Source: Pithys albifrons albifrons (lineage: Eukaryota; Chordata; Aves; Passeriformes; Thamnophilidae). Taken from it: a stretch of DNA of 64,000 nucleotides. The notes beneath the pieces are model-generated. The model was not told the origin of the DNA. It was given only the letters and a program-made list of their open reading frames with translations, and made no database searches. Positions 47,716 through 61,500 of the stretch are shown here, piece by piece. The position numbers were made by a program, and so were the translations under genes. The stretch lies in contig NC_092458.1 in assembly GCF_047495875.1 (NCBI RefSeq), positions 110,409,727-110,473,726 of the forward strand. The letters are read 5' to 3'. The first letter of the stretch is position 1; every line of letters starts with the position of its first letter.

Positions 47716-49474
47716 AAACAAATATATTAGCAAGCAGCTTAGAAACAAATATTGCAAGCAAAACCTAGTTGCTCTATTTAGGAGTTTTCTGTAAAAGGTG
47801 AGTGCACAATCAGAAATAACACTCATTTAGGCAACAGTGAAAATTATCAAATTAGAAAGAGAATATTTTGCTTGCATAGCCTAGCAGGCTTAAAATTGCC
47901 ATAGTTCAGTGATAATCAAGAAATTGATTTTCAGTTCTGTGGGAACAGACAAACATTGAGAACAGTCTGCTTCAAAAACACACCAAAACAGCCCTTCTCC
48001 CAGTACTCCCTATGAAGTGAGTTTTAAGGAAACTCATACCAGATGATCAAAAAACATTGTTTTTTTTTACATAAACTTTTCATTTTTACATACATGCGTA
48101 TTTAATGTAATAGAGAAATCTGACTGATGCTTATTTTTAAAATGTCATTGAAGCTGATAGGAGGCTTATTTTGTCATCTCTTCCACAGAGAAATTCTTGA
48201 TATTATGAAAAGATTCACAGTGAATAAATGAGGACCATGGTTTAGAGAGCTCTGCAAGTTCTACAGCAGCTGCAGTGGGATGTAGGCACTCCAAGGTAGG
48301 TGCCCCATGTAAGCAAGTGGTGTGGAAAACAGGACACACAGCAACACAAGAGCAGAAACAGCAACATAACAGTAACTTGAAAACACAATTCCCTTTTCCC
48401 TCAAGTTCCAGTGGAGCATCTGAGATGAACATTAGTGTAAATAGTGGACTAGCAGACTATGTGATTTCAACCCCCTTGGTGTTACTGATACAACCTATAA
48501 TGCACACAACATTCATGCTGATCTGCTTTGGAGTATGACAACAGTGATGAGCCAACGGGCTACACAGCCAACAGTACATAAGGGATATGTCACTGCTATT
48601 TATAGATGGATGTCTGAATACAACTTACATGTATCACTAGGAGGATAAAAGTGTATTGATTTAACACAAACTCCTCTAGAACTGAGAAGGTTAAATGCTG
48701 TTGTCTTTCTAGACTTTTCCTTTTTTTTTTTTTAAATGGCTTTTTATTTCCTGTTTTTCTTAAGGCCCATCTGTGTTCTTCTGAGAACTCTGAAATTTTG
48801 CCCCGACCCTATTTTCAGTTGAAGGAAATTTAGTGCCAATGTATTCCTAAATTGTTGCAGTAAGTCATTTATAAAGGAAAATTGTGATAGATTTTTTTTT
48901 CTACCTTGGCCTTTAGTTTCCATCTTTCCTTCTCTACGATACCTACATACATGTCAAAACAGATTCTCTTCAGGAAACTAAAATCAGGATAAAGATTTAA
49001 TTATTTATTTTTATAGTTGTGAAAGGAAAATAAGTTACTAAGTTAGTACTTATCACCAAGAAAAAGAACTTATTTATCACTTGTGCAAATAACCCATACC
49101 CTGAGAATCTAACAATGGAACAAATGGAGTAACCAGCTAAGTAAGCCTGGAATCCCAGTCCTGATCACTCACAGAAATTAAAACTTAAGAGAATGAATGT
49201 CCAATTTCGGGAGCAACAAATAAGAGCTGCTAATCAGAATCATGTCCGAAGTACCTCAAAGACTCAGCAAAACACCTAGTTTTGAATTTCATTGTTACAC
49301 AGCTTCCATCTGGTTTCTTTGTAATTTGTGTATGCATAAATAAGGCTAAATAGAACACATAACTCTTTAAAAATGTAACCAGTTTTCAGATCAGTGGCAG
49401 AATTTTCTTAACATCTATTATTCTCAAAGTCCTTATTTTCAACTAGAGTAAGTTCTCATTTAAATAAAAGGAAT

Positions 49475-49590
49475 ATATAAAAATGTATATACATATACAT
49501 TATTATATATCTACATATTATGTACATATGTATATTATGTATATACATAATATATAATATTATGTATATACATAATATAATACATAAATG
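49475..49590. repeat. AT-rich palindrome cluster
   Basis: About 115 bases composed almost only of A and T with scattered C and G in GTAC/ATGTATATAC contexts. The perfect 20-base palindrome centred on gtatatac occurs twice (49533-49552 and 49558-49577), five bases apart. Strong cruciform or hairpin potential; probably an expanded (TA)n-derived satellite patch. Confidence 0.85.
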
Positions 49591-52161
49591 TGGGACCAGA
49601 GTCTAATAGAAACTAAAACAGTTTTAAAAATCAAGTTTGAATTACTTTAGATATAAATTTTATCTTATAACCATCTAAACATGGAATAAAATACTTTTGA
49701 AATACTTAACAACTTTGCCACTTGCAGTAAGAAAACAGAAAGTAGTCAACCAAGAAACCAGCAATGGTTTGTATCCTTTAAATTAATCATTATTTTAGCA
49801 CTTAAGTTCAGATTGCTTTTATCATCTTAATTTATTTTTTTTTTTTTGAGTAATCATAGAGGTGGAAGAAGTTTTAACACCCATTTTCAAAAGCCACATT
49901 CTTAGTTGAGGGAAACTTGGGATGCGAAGTTTAATGCCAAAGTTTCCACTGTAAGGAGATTTCAATACTACTACTACTAGTAATAATCATAAATTCATTC
50001 ATAATAGACAAAAAACTCTATCAGATCCTTGGACATCTAATGGCTTTTTTTTTTTCTTAATGTATTTTAGGAGTTTTGTTGATAGTGCTTTTTGTTATTT
50101 TTTGTTTGTTTGGGGTTTTTTTTGTTGTGCCTTTTTTTTTTTTAGGAGCTGGTTGTTTGTGGGGTTTTTTAAGTGTAAAAGTAGAAGTTACTCATCAAGA
50201 AGCCTTATCAAGGAGAAATTTCATCCTCAAGTGAAATTAATTATGCAGCAGTGCTGGTAGAGCACAGCTCCATTTAAAGTAATTATAACCCCAATTAGAA
50301 ATCAAAGAGAATTAATATCAGGATTTTATTTGCATCAGGTAACTTTCTTAAAGATATTTACGTTCCATTATAACTTTCAGTTTGTAAGGCAAAATTTCAA
50401 CCCTTTTGTACAATATTTATACATAAAACCCCCAGAAACAATAAACAACAAACAAAAACCCACACCTACAGAAAATAAACATAAAAGGAAACCTGTTCTT
50501 CCTTTTGCTCTCAACTTTTGTAATTACCCCTCACCTCCTACAACGCCTTGTGGGAAATACTTAGAAAGATGTACAAAGACCTATGAGGTTCTTAGATCAC
50601 TCCATCCTCTGAAAGATTCACCAACCCTATTTAATCAGTCAAGGTGATTAGTACAATCCTTCCATGCCCTACTGATGCACTCACTGCAACAAAAGCATTT
50701 TTGCAGCCCTGCAGATACAGTACTCTTAAATAGGATTACTTATTTCTGCCAAGCTAACCCCTACTCCAATTAATCTTCTCCAAACTTTTTCCCACTCTGG
50801 CATTTTGCTACCTGTAAGCACCTGTTTCATCATTATAGTAGCCAGCAGTTTTCAGTGTCTGGAGGATAATATCACTTTTGTGTACAGATTAACAGCCAAA
50901 TTCAACCAGCACATTTGTTTACAGGGAAGAACTGCCAGATATCATTTAAAATTGCCTTATTACTTGAATTTTCTCTGCCTATAACAAAGTCCTTGCCAGA
51001 GAGAATGTAGGGAACTCAGGTAATGGATCTGCCTTTAGCTGGTAAGATTAGTTGTTTATAAAACCACATAAGGTGCTTTCAAACTATCTCCTTTTGGTAT
51101 TTATGATAGAAAGAATCATGAACTAAAAGATTACGCCTCTCTCATAATGTTAATAGAGATAATCATTAATTGATTTTTGCTTGTCTGCTGGAGTTTTTTC
51201 AGTCCTCCACAAAGGTGTCAAGGGATATTTGCTGCTCTGCATTTGATAAAGTAGATTACTCAGTAATGCTTTTTTAATTATGGTTTGTTCTTTCCTTACA
51301 TTATTTTTCCATAAATAAGTATTAAATATTCTGTCTCCAAAGTCCTGTTTAAATCTGGATTAGACCTCAGTCCAAATCAAAATATTTTTGTAATGGCACA
51401 GTCAGAATAAGCAATTCTGGTTTAATATTGTCCATCCGCATAAATTTAATGGCATGTTAATGTAAATGTAAGAGATTTATTTAGTTACAATTAAAGAGAG
51501 CCCTTCCCACCCTAGTTTTAAGCTGCTTATAATTTAACCAAAGTGCTTAAACAGTTTGGTTTGGTGGATGCATTAGCGTTTTGGGGTTCTTTTATTTTTT
51601 TTTTTTTACTGGACAAGTCAATTTAAAATAAGCCCTGCTATGCAAGTGTTACTGACAACAGCAAAACACTGTTTTGATCTATTTTGAAGGTTAAATATGC
51701 AAATCTATTGTCTCTGAAATCCTTCAGAATTTTCAGTTTCATATATTAACCAAAAAATTGGTGTTGTTGCTATCAATTAAATCTATATTTGGAATTATTT
51801 TTATTATTTATATTGTTTGCATTGATTTTTTTTAACCCATGATTTTTTGTTATTGGGTAAACTGTCTATTTTGTACAGGTTTTTAATTTTAGCATCTTCA
51901 AATGAAGTAGCTCCGTTGACAGTATCTATTCCATTTGAAAGAAATATAATGGATTATCTAGAAGAGGAAATAGAACTACAGGTGTCTCAAGAGTCCCAAA
52001 AATGAAAGGAAAAAAACCCCAATTATAACATGCTGCACAGATGAAGTATGTTAGAACCTCAATTTTTCAGCAGATACTTCAAAGGACACTATCTCAGAGT
52101 AACACAGAACTGTTTTTCTCATATTGTAAGAATACAGAATGAATTTATTCTGGAACTTTGA

Positions 52162-52183
52162 TTTTTTTTTTTTTTTTTTTTTT
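52162..52183 (+). repeat. Poly-T tract (T22)
   Basis: Longest homopolymer in the window: 22 T, flanked by a ttga context and gtaacc. No retrocopy is attached on the minus strand. Confidence 0.9.
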
Positions 52184-55100
52184 GTAACCTGAGAAACCAG
52201 ACATTTCTATTTTTGTATATTTTATTGAAATCTCATTCATACTTAAAATCATATTCACCAACTGGTACAATATTTCAACATTGTTTTAAATAACATGCCA
52301 TCATCCTTTTCTTTAATCTGCTGCCTGTATCCTTCATAGACTCTTCTCTGTAATAGAATGTGTTTATTTCCTCTTGAGGAACAAAGGTATTGGTAAACAT
52401 GAGGAAAAAATTAGACCATGGTAGTAGGCTGTAAAAATATTCAACATTTACAACCACATAAATCTTTTTTAAAACAGGAATGTGTTTTGGTTTTTTTTGT
52501 TAGTGGATGTTTTTGCCCTTTTTTTTTAAAGACACAGAACTATACACTACCTGTATTTATTGTAGGAATGATTCTCAAATTGCCAGAGAAAAGCTATAAT
52601 GTCACATTGACAACATAATTTCAATATTTTATAATTTATTCTTTACACATCATTAAAAACAACAACAAAATCAAAAAAGGTTGTATTACCCATTGCCCCA
52701 CTTATACTTTTCCATATTTAGTAAGCAACAAGCAATAGTAAAATTTAGTGCTATACATGCTACCAAAGAGTAAAAGAATAATGCTACCAGCATTCACAAT
52801 GCCTTGTCATTACTGCTTATTGTAGTGGACATCTTGAAACTTTTAACTGTCCTTTAAGACTGTGTGCACTGCTCAGCCTTAAATTCTGCATTTACTTTAT
52901 TTCCAGTCTTTGTATTTCATTAATTTTCCCCTTTATTATTTCTCTTTTTTTTAAATGTCAGCTTCTCAATTGCTCCAGAACCCTATTCATTCTTCTAGTA
53001 AACTACAGACCACTGTAAGGCTAAGTTCCTTCCATTCAGTTTATTTTGGGAAAATTCACAAAGACAACCCATTCACCTACTTTGGGCATTATCAGAAAGG
53101 AGTACAGGTGATGTGTTGCAATTGCTTTAAATATTGATCTATGGCTCTCACATTTTAAACTGGTTTCATAAAGATGCTCTTTAACTTTGTGGCTTTGATG
53201 CTTTGATGTGTTGAGTTTGCTTTTTGAGCAACCTAGTACTTTCTGGAATTTTAAAAAAAGTATATTCTTGAGTTAAGACAGTTATTTAAACAGTTCACAG
53301 AATAAATCCATTCCTGTCCAAAACAGAACAGGTGGCTCTTCTGACAGAAGTAATAGACACTGAACAGAAGACAGCAGTGAATTGGTTGAGTTGCTATTCA
53401 TGAGCATTGCCATTTTCTATCATATGTGCCGGAAAAAAAATATTCATAAGACAGAGAGGGACAGAGGAAGAGTTCAATCAAATGTATGCTTCTCCCCTCC
53501 CCCCCCCGCCCTTGGAAAAAATATTTTGTATTTCTTTTGAGGAGTGCTTTGTTTGTTTGTTTTTCCCTTTTGTTATTGTTTTGTTTATTTTTTTTCCGTT
53601 CCTCAACTCAATCAGGAAAACAAGTAATTTTCACAGCCCTAGAACAGTACCTCAAACCAATTACACCAAACCCAAAACAAACAGAACAAAAAAATTAACA
53701 GCAACAAACAAACAATAACAAAACCCCCTCAAATATCAATACTGCAAGGTCTAAATTGACATAAACACTTAAACCAAGAAATGTTTTTTCTTCAGGAATA
53801 GTACAGGTGACAAGATTTGTGTTCTATACCTTCTCATTAGCATTGGGTCATCCTGAATCACTTAGAAATTCTGGAAATGGGAGACTGCTCTTTAAGATGT
53901 AAGATTAAACATAGAAATATTTATTAAAAATGTGTTCTTTTAGAAACTGGAAATAGGTCTCAGCTGATCTTGTTATTGCAGTTGACGATGTAGATAATAA
54001 TACCCATGAAAGTCTGACAAGGTGAATTTGATATTTCTGGGAGAACTACATCTAGCCATTTTCAGATAAGAAAATAAAAGCATGGAAAGCACACAACAAA
54101 TTAATTCAGTTTGAAGCTAAATCACACCTTTAGAGATCGCCTATTTTAAAGATACATAGCAAGATGCTGAAACATTGTGGAAAAAAGATGCTGTGCTTTT
54201 AAGTCCTGGGTTTTCTATATATTTTTGTCACCTAATCTGAGATAAGTGATGTTTGGCAACAGTCACTAGGAATCAGCAAGATGCTGCTTTTCCTGAGTTA
54301 ATTCAGGTTTTCAAGGATGTAGCAGTAGATAGTGAGAGCTAAGAAGCTTTCTTGATCTAAATGAATGGGAGTCTAGATGTGCTGATAGACAGGAGATGTG
54401 GGTTTTTTAACTTGCAGGTTTGTGGAGTGAAATAGCTGGTGCTTACACTCACAGGATACAAGTTTTAAGGGGGACTTTTTCCAAACTGCCTCTTGCCTGG
54501 TCCCACTGCCAGGACACTCATCAGCAGGTGGAGCTGCATTAGGTGCACACCTGGAGCTCTTCACCTGCTGCACTTTTATCTGAAAGCAATTACAGGACTG
54601 TAAGGGAGAACAAGGGGGTGTTTTGCTTTAAAAACACATGACTGATCTATGCGAACAGACACACTAGAGACAGAGGTGGTTAAGGAAAATACAACTCACT
54701 GCATAAGGATTGACACCATAGGTCTGACGGGGCTCTACTGAAATAGTTGTACATTCAAGAAAAAGGCAAATAGAGGAGGTAGTTCATATCAAAATGCATT
54801 TGGGCTGTAGAATTTCATACTGCAGATAACATGAATCCTGTAAATTCATATGAATTCAAGGAGACACTGGGCACAATCAAGAGAAATCAGCTGCATTTCT
54901 AAATACAGAGAAACATAAGATCAAGAAATACTTTCTGAGCTGGAAGCATCAGGGCTGGAAAGACAGAACAGACCAATTTTTGGCTGATCCTGGTAAGGCC
55001 ACTCATATTCTATTTTCATTTTCATTATAGAGTCTTTCCAGTAAGAAAGTACAGATTAAAAATATATTGACAACCATAGAAAAAATGCTGCCACAGGTCT

Positions 55101-55489
55101 AATGAAAGTGATTTGTGCAGCCACTGTGAGTTAAAACTTTCAGACATGAACATGCTTAACAGATGTTCCTGAAAACCACTGTGTGAAGTAAGGCTACAAC
55201 ACAAAATACCAAAACTGAGTGAGTCTCTCGTGCTTTTCCCAAAGCAAACACTAAACAAACACTAATTTTTTTCCTCTGTAAACCTGTTTGACTACCCAGG
55301 AGAACTATACAGCAAAGGAATGGGTAACTAATCTCAGTCTACTCTATTAGTCAACAAGAAGCTACTTCAGAAGTGAAACAGTTATAGGTGTGAGGGTCCA
55401 CATGCATAAGGAAGACCAGATTTTTAATAAGGCAGACTGATAGATATGGGCATTTAAAAGAACAAGTGAGCTTTCCAATGTGGGAACTC

Positions 55490-55519
55490 TTTTTTTTTTT
55501 TTTGGGGGGGGGGGGGGGG
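55490..55519 (+). repeat. T14-G16 homopolymer junction
   Basis: Fourteen T immediately followed by sixteen G. Runs of G this long are rare in AT-rich DNA and can fold as a G-quadruplex. Homopolymer length is also where sequencing is least reliable. Confidence 0.85.
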
Positions 55520-58500
55520 AGAGGTATAAAGGAGTCTCTTTAAACAGAAAAAAAAGTCTTTGGTGCCACAAAGTAGTTTTTTCAAGTCAAGACATACTAG
55601 TCTAGCAATTAGTACAGAGGTTTCACTTCCTCCTTATCCCCTCCTCCAAGGTAGTATGTGGGTCCGATAGTGGTGCTTCTGACAAATTCTCTTCCTCTAC
55701 AGTTATAATTGGATGAATGAGGGTAATTCAAAATAAAACTTGTCAAATACTGGATAAGCAAGAAAATTAGTTATGTTAGTTATGATTAGAAGTAGGGATG
55801 TGCTAGTTTTATGTCAGGTGTGAAAGACTAGATTGAGAATTCTTCAGATATTTAATAATAAGCAGCAACCCCCAAGCACTTGAGAAAATCAAAAAGGGAC
55901 ACTGAGTACAGACAGATTTATTGCAAAGTCGAAGACAGATTTCACCACTGACATACCAAATTCAGTGCTGCAAGTCATTAGTGCTGCAATCCCTGCAAGT
56001 GATAATCAAATGTTAAAATAACACTAGCTATTTAAAATTTTACTTGGTCTACAAGTTATTCTTCCACACTGCAGTTGGCAATTTTTTCATCATACGTTTT
56101 GCTAAAGACACTAAGAAAAGTAGTTTGCAATAACTAGGAAAGTAATTTTCTGTGGGGTAACAGGGAAAAAGAAAAAAAAAATAGAAAAACATGGTTATGG
56201 TTTTATTCCAGCAAGCTTGGCTTCAAAAATAGATCTAAATTATTTCATTATTGAGGGTTTAAAAATCATATCAGAATCTTCCTTTAATACTGGTGAATGG
56301 CAATCTTGTAGGCTTATTGACATGACCAGTTTTAAAATATTCATTGATACTATTTATCCAGTTAAGGTTTGGCCCTATTGTGTTGGGTGCAAGTAGCAGA
56401 GATCATCGAGGGGACATGGCAAAACAGTTACCTATAGAAGATGTTCAAAGAGATCTGTAACAGGAAGGACTTGACTTGTTAAAAAAAAAAGGTAAAAAAT
56501 ACCAAGATTTAAGAAGGAAGGAGCAAATATCTGTCACAGGAGACACTGAAAGAGGGATGTATTTATCATGGAGACTGAAAATGTGGCAGCTACATCTTTT
56601 CTTTACAATACAGTTATTCACTTTTGCTACCAGAAGCTTAAAAGAAGTAGTGATTCATTGCAAAGATATACGCATATGGCAAATCCTTACTTGTGTCTCC
56701 ATAAAATCAATAAATGGAACATAATTAAACTGGCTTTTTAGACTTGCTTACAGTGATGATTTCACCCATATATGAGGCTCATTCTCTGTAGTCCACTAGA
56801 ATTCATTATTATGACCATTTCTTGGCCATTAATTCTGTATTTCTTCTAGGAGGCTGTTTAATTTCAGTCATTCCATATTGATCAACAGACAGCTGTCAGT
56901 TTAATTACGATGTCACTAGTTATTTCTGCTTTGAAACATTTTTTTAATGTGTTAGTCCTCTTCAGCACATAATTTGGAGGACAAAATAAGGGCAGAGATT
57001 AAATTGTACCTCATATTGCTGGTGCAAGTCTTTGTGGACCCTATTTTTTATTGGAACAAAATGATATTTCCCTGAATTGTAATATCAGTGTATATGAAGA
57101 CATGGTACACATTAAGTTTAGGTGTTTGCATGGACTTCTTCTGACATAAGTGTTCCTACAACTAACTGAAAGTGAAGAATTCTGTGTAATATCTGCATAA
57201 ATAATTGCAGGTGCAAAAAGAAGACCTGTTTAAGCACAGGTGTTAAATAAAACTGTAAATTACTGATATTAAAGAGCCAAGAAGAAGGATTAATCATGTG
57301 TTTAGGAGCACCATTAAAATTAAAATCAAATCTTTTCTTTGAAGACTTGATTTTACCTTAAGGTAATTGCAGCAAGGTTAAGTCAGACTAATTCAAGCTT
57401 ATTTTATATAGAAAAATCTATGTATTATTTCTATTCCTTATAAACACATAACAACATAACTTATTTATTAATTATTCATAAAGGTTAAATATACTTGCAA
57501 CGAGTCAGAGAAACACAAAACATTAAAGGTGGAATTTCAAAAATACATGGAATTCAGCCAAAGAAATGTGCTAGATTTTTTTAATTGTTTTTAATAATTT
57601 TATCTTGGAAAAGGTCTATTTATGAGGTAATAAACTCAAGAAGACCTTGTGTCCAAAGCTAGAAATACAGACAGTTCAGTTTCTGCAATTACAGTCTGAA
57701 ATACTTTTTCAAAACTTTCATTCAGGGTATATTGAAAAAAAAATATTAATCAAAGTGACATTTTATTACACATACTTCCATATATAGGGCTTTGCCTTGC
57801 ACTCCCTTTTCTGTATCTTTCTAGGTCTTCAGTAACATATATAACATCAGGATTTCTGGTCAGTGCCAAAAAGCTGCCATTTACTGTACATTTTCTAGCT
57901 TTTCAAATATTAGCTACAAGCCTGTAAAATGCAGGAAACAGTGCTAATAACGCCATGAAAGAAATACATACAGGGCCTGAGCAGCTGTGCCTTCCACAGA
58001 ACACAAAACCTGCTGTGTAATGGCTTAAATTGATTCTTGATGTTGGGATAAAAGGCATACATGATTTTGTTAAGGGACATCATTACATCTGTATGTATGT
58101 GCATATGTGCATACTCTACCCTTGTAGAAAAAGCAATAGAACTGTTCTTGCGTTTGATAAACTGTCCCAACTAGTCCTCAAAGCAAAAGCTTCATCCAAG
58201 CAACAGACACACCCCCAAATTCAAACCTCAACTGAAAAAAATAGCCGTTGCTGGACTCATCACAAAGGACACTGGGAGGCAGATGTGGATCATAGGACAG
58301 AGGAAACTGTGGGAAGGAAGTTTTAATGACTGAAAACATGGAGGCTGAATATAGAAATTGGGAACATGCACTGGCAATTATGAGCTTGAGATTTTCTCCA
58401 ATTTCTCTCAAAGTAAAAAGTAAAAAGGTAAGCAAAGCATTAGTCTTAGGGCAGCAAGGTGCTTATTAAGATTACAGAATGACCACATATGTTACAGCTC

Positions 58501-61500
58501 TCATTGCTGAATTCCTCAGAGGAGCACATTATTTCCATCTTCTGAAATCACTGCCTCTAGCTCTTCTCCCCTACCTCTGCCCCACAGGATACCCCCAGCA
58601 AATCTACATCAAAGTATCCTTTTTCAGTGGTTTTTCAGTCCAGTTCAGCATGGTGGCTTACTTCCATTTCTTTCACAGAATTTTACAGCCTCCTTGCCAG
58701 CATATTAAACTAATTCTTTCCATCCGCTACATGCTGACTGTTTGACTTCTGCTTCTATTGTTCAAATTTGGAATCTTTGGTCTTTTTATTACCATTCATC
58801 CCACGCTTTATTACCTTATTTTACCTTCCATACATATGGCTTTATTTCAACTGCTTCACTTGTAACATTTCCCTTCTGCCAATAAATGTCATTTTTCTCA
58901 ATTTCAGACTGACTTTTAACCATTTTTGGTAAGTTCCATTTCCCCTCTTCATAGTAGATACGCAATAATATGAAGATAGAGGGACAAACAGATCAATTAG
59001 GATGGATAAAAGACAAACAGCAATTAAAATTGCTTCCCATTTCCTTTTGTAAGTCCAAAGAAAATCCTTGTTAACATACTTTCAAACTTTTTTTTTTAAA
59101 TTTCATCTTCTCCTGCAAATTTAGGTGGACCCAAAGCCCCTGCAAATATATGAGACCCAAAGAGGAAAGCAGTCCCAAGGGAATGGATGAAGACCACCAG
59201 TGCTGATCAGAGGAGGCTTGGGTGAGTGCTGCAGGGGGCAAACACTTTTGCCCTTAGAGTCTGCAATGATCCTAAACACATAAATTAACCTTCTGGTTTT
59301 TACACAAACTTTTCCTTTGCCTCATACACTTTTGTTGCCCAGGGAACCCTATAGCTGTTCACAAATTTATGTTCTTCTTTTCATTTGAGCTCTACTGCTA
59401 CTTCCTTGAGATCAGAAACTCTGATACCAGCCATCATGTTGCATTCATTCATAATGTCTCCTGAGGACACAAGATTTTGTCCTCTTGCATTTGTACTTTA
59501 TCATCCATTGCCTACACTCATCATCAATGGGCCAGCCTTCACCATCAGCACATCTACAACTATCTGGCACCTCAAGTCCTCATTTGCTGTTCCTACCAGA
59601 GTCAGCACAAAGCAGTCAGAGACAGGATGTTATTCACAGTAGTTTGTAAGGTAAGTGATCTTAAGAACAAAATTCTCTGATAAAGGTGTGGAAGAGGAGA
59701 TAGAATTTTTTCCTATGTCTGCTGGACAAATTTTATTTTTCTTTAAGGTAGAAGTTGATGCTGGAAACACACCTACCAATTTCTGAGGAATCTACCCAAG
59801 ACAGATCATTACCACAGTCACTGTAAGAATACTTATGTAATTTTTCTGCCAGCCTCAAGCGCAGCACAGAGTTTGCTGAAGCATTTTGCTCTCCTGCAGA
59901 TATCAAGAAAACACCAGCTTCAAGATCTCTTATTTTTATTTAAGACCACAGGTTTAGGTGACAAACAGCACAAATCCCATCCTATCAAATACCATTTGCC
60001 CCAGGTGAGTGCATGTGTCTATGCCTACTCTCACGTGCACTCTATTTCCTATGTTTGCAAGCAGAGGTATTCCCAGATTTAGTTTATTCTGGAAATTAAA
60101 GTTATTCTATAATGTTTACAGGCCTTGGTCAGCTGAGCCCATCAAAACTATATTACAATCACTGAAATCTAGTTAGAGGCTATGATTTTGTTTGCACCAT
60201 TCTTCGCAAATTTTTCAAATAATCCAACTCACAAAGTTATTTAACTTATTCAGAAACTCAGTTATATAATTCTGTACTATAAATTCATTTAGTCAAAAAT
60301 TTCCTATAATTTTAATAACTACATCATAAACTAAAAATAAATTGCTAATTTAAAATGTTTGAGAATTTGATTTGTTAGTATATTGTTTTAAATGAAAGCA
60401 TTGGACAAAAATATAGGGGGGAAATTATTTTATTAAGAGTTTCCAATAAATTGCTTATAGCAAAATTCAACTGCCCTACTAAAGAAAAAAAATATAAAAC
60501 ATATTCATAATTATTTTTCCCTAATAATTTCATGAAGGATCACATAAAAAAAAGAAAATATATATTAAGTTAATGTATAAAATAATGAGGAAGACTTCTG
60601 TCATTAACAAGTTATCTTTCAGAATTCTCACAAAGTTCTCTTTTCCAAATTCATTTGGAAGAATACATAAGAGAAGGTTTGTAAAAGGAATGAAAGTAAC
60701 TCCCTTTCAGTTCTTCAGTGAGCTCAGTCTGCCTTCCTTGCTTGCTTTGCTTTCAACTGCTCCTTCAGTGGAGAGGCATGTGGGTTTTTTTAGGGGGAAG
60801 GAGGTTTTGGTTTTGGTTTGTTTGGTTTTTTGGTTTTTTTTGGGTGATTTTTGAGGAAAAGGAGTGTGTACTGAGGATGGAGATGAGGAATGGTCTGTCA
60901 GCTGGGAAGCTTGTTAAGGCACATCTCAGAGCAGAATTTGGCCCGGTACATTTAACAGCTCTGGAGATTTCAACGGAAAGTTATTTGCACAGCATGGAGC
61001 AACACAAGATTTGATCTGAGAAAAACTGCAAGCTCAGCAATACTTTATGACTATTGAGCTAGTTAATTATGGTGTGTAACCAATAGGTAACAACCGTAAA
61101 AAAACTCCTGTGGATCTTTGAAGTCCAGTTTGCAAAGGGGCTGTTTGCAGCCTCATGTATTTGCTTGTTGTAGAACTAAAAACTACACAGGAAAAAAGTG
61201 CTTAAATCATTATTTCCTTTCAGACCTTCTTGTTGTGTTTTGCAAAAACTAGTTAAATAGGTACAGTTAAATAGCTGCTAATCTTCAGGTCTGTGCTTTG
61301 AATGAAATACCACCACACAGCTTGCTCTGTGAATCTACTCAACAGCCCTTTATTAAGCAAAGGAACTGCATTCTTTCCAGCTCATTTACCTTTGTATGAC
61401 ACATTTGCAACAGAGAAAAAGAAAAGTAGAAAAAGAAGTTACTCTCAGCAGTCTGTAAACATATTTTAGAAGCAGGACCACACAATGCTGTGCAACTAAG

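Noticed and set aside
49475..49590. Replication-origin or matrix-attachment interpretation of the AT palindromes
   Set aside because: AT-richness and palindromes alone do not support either function.
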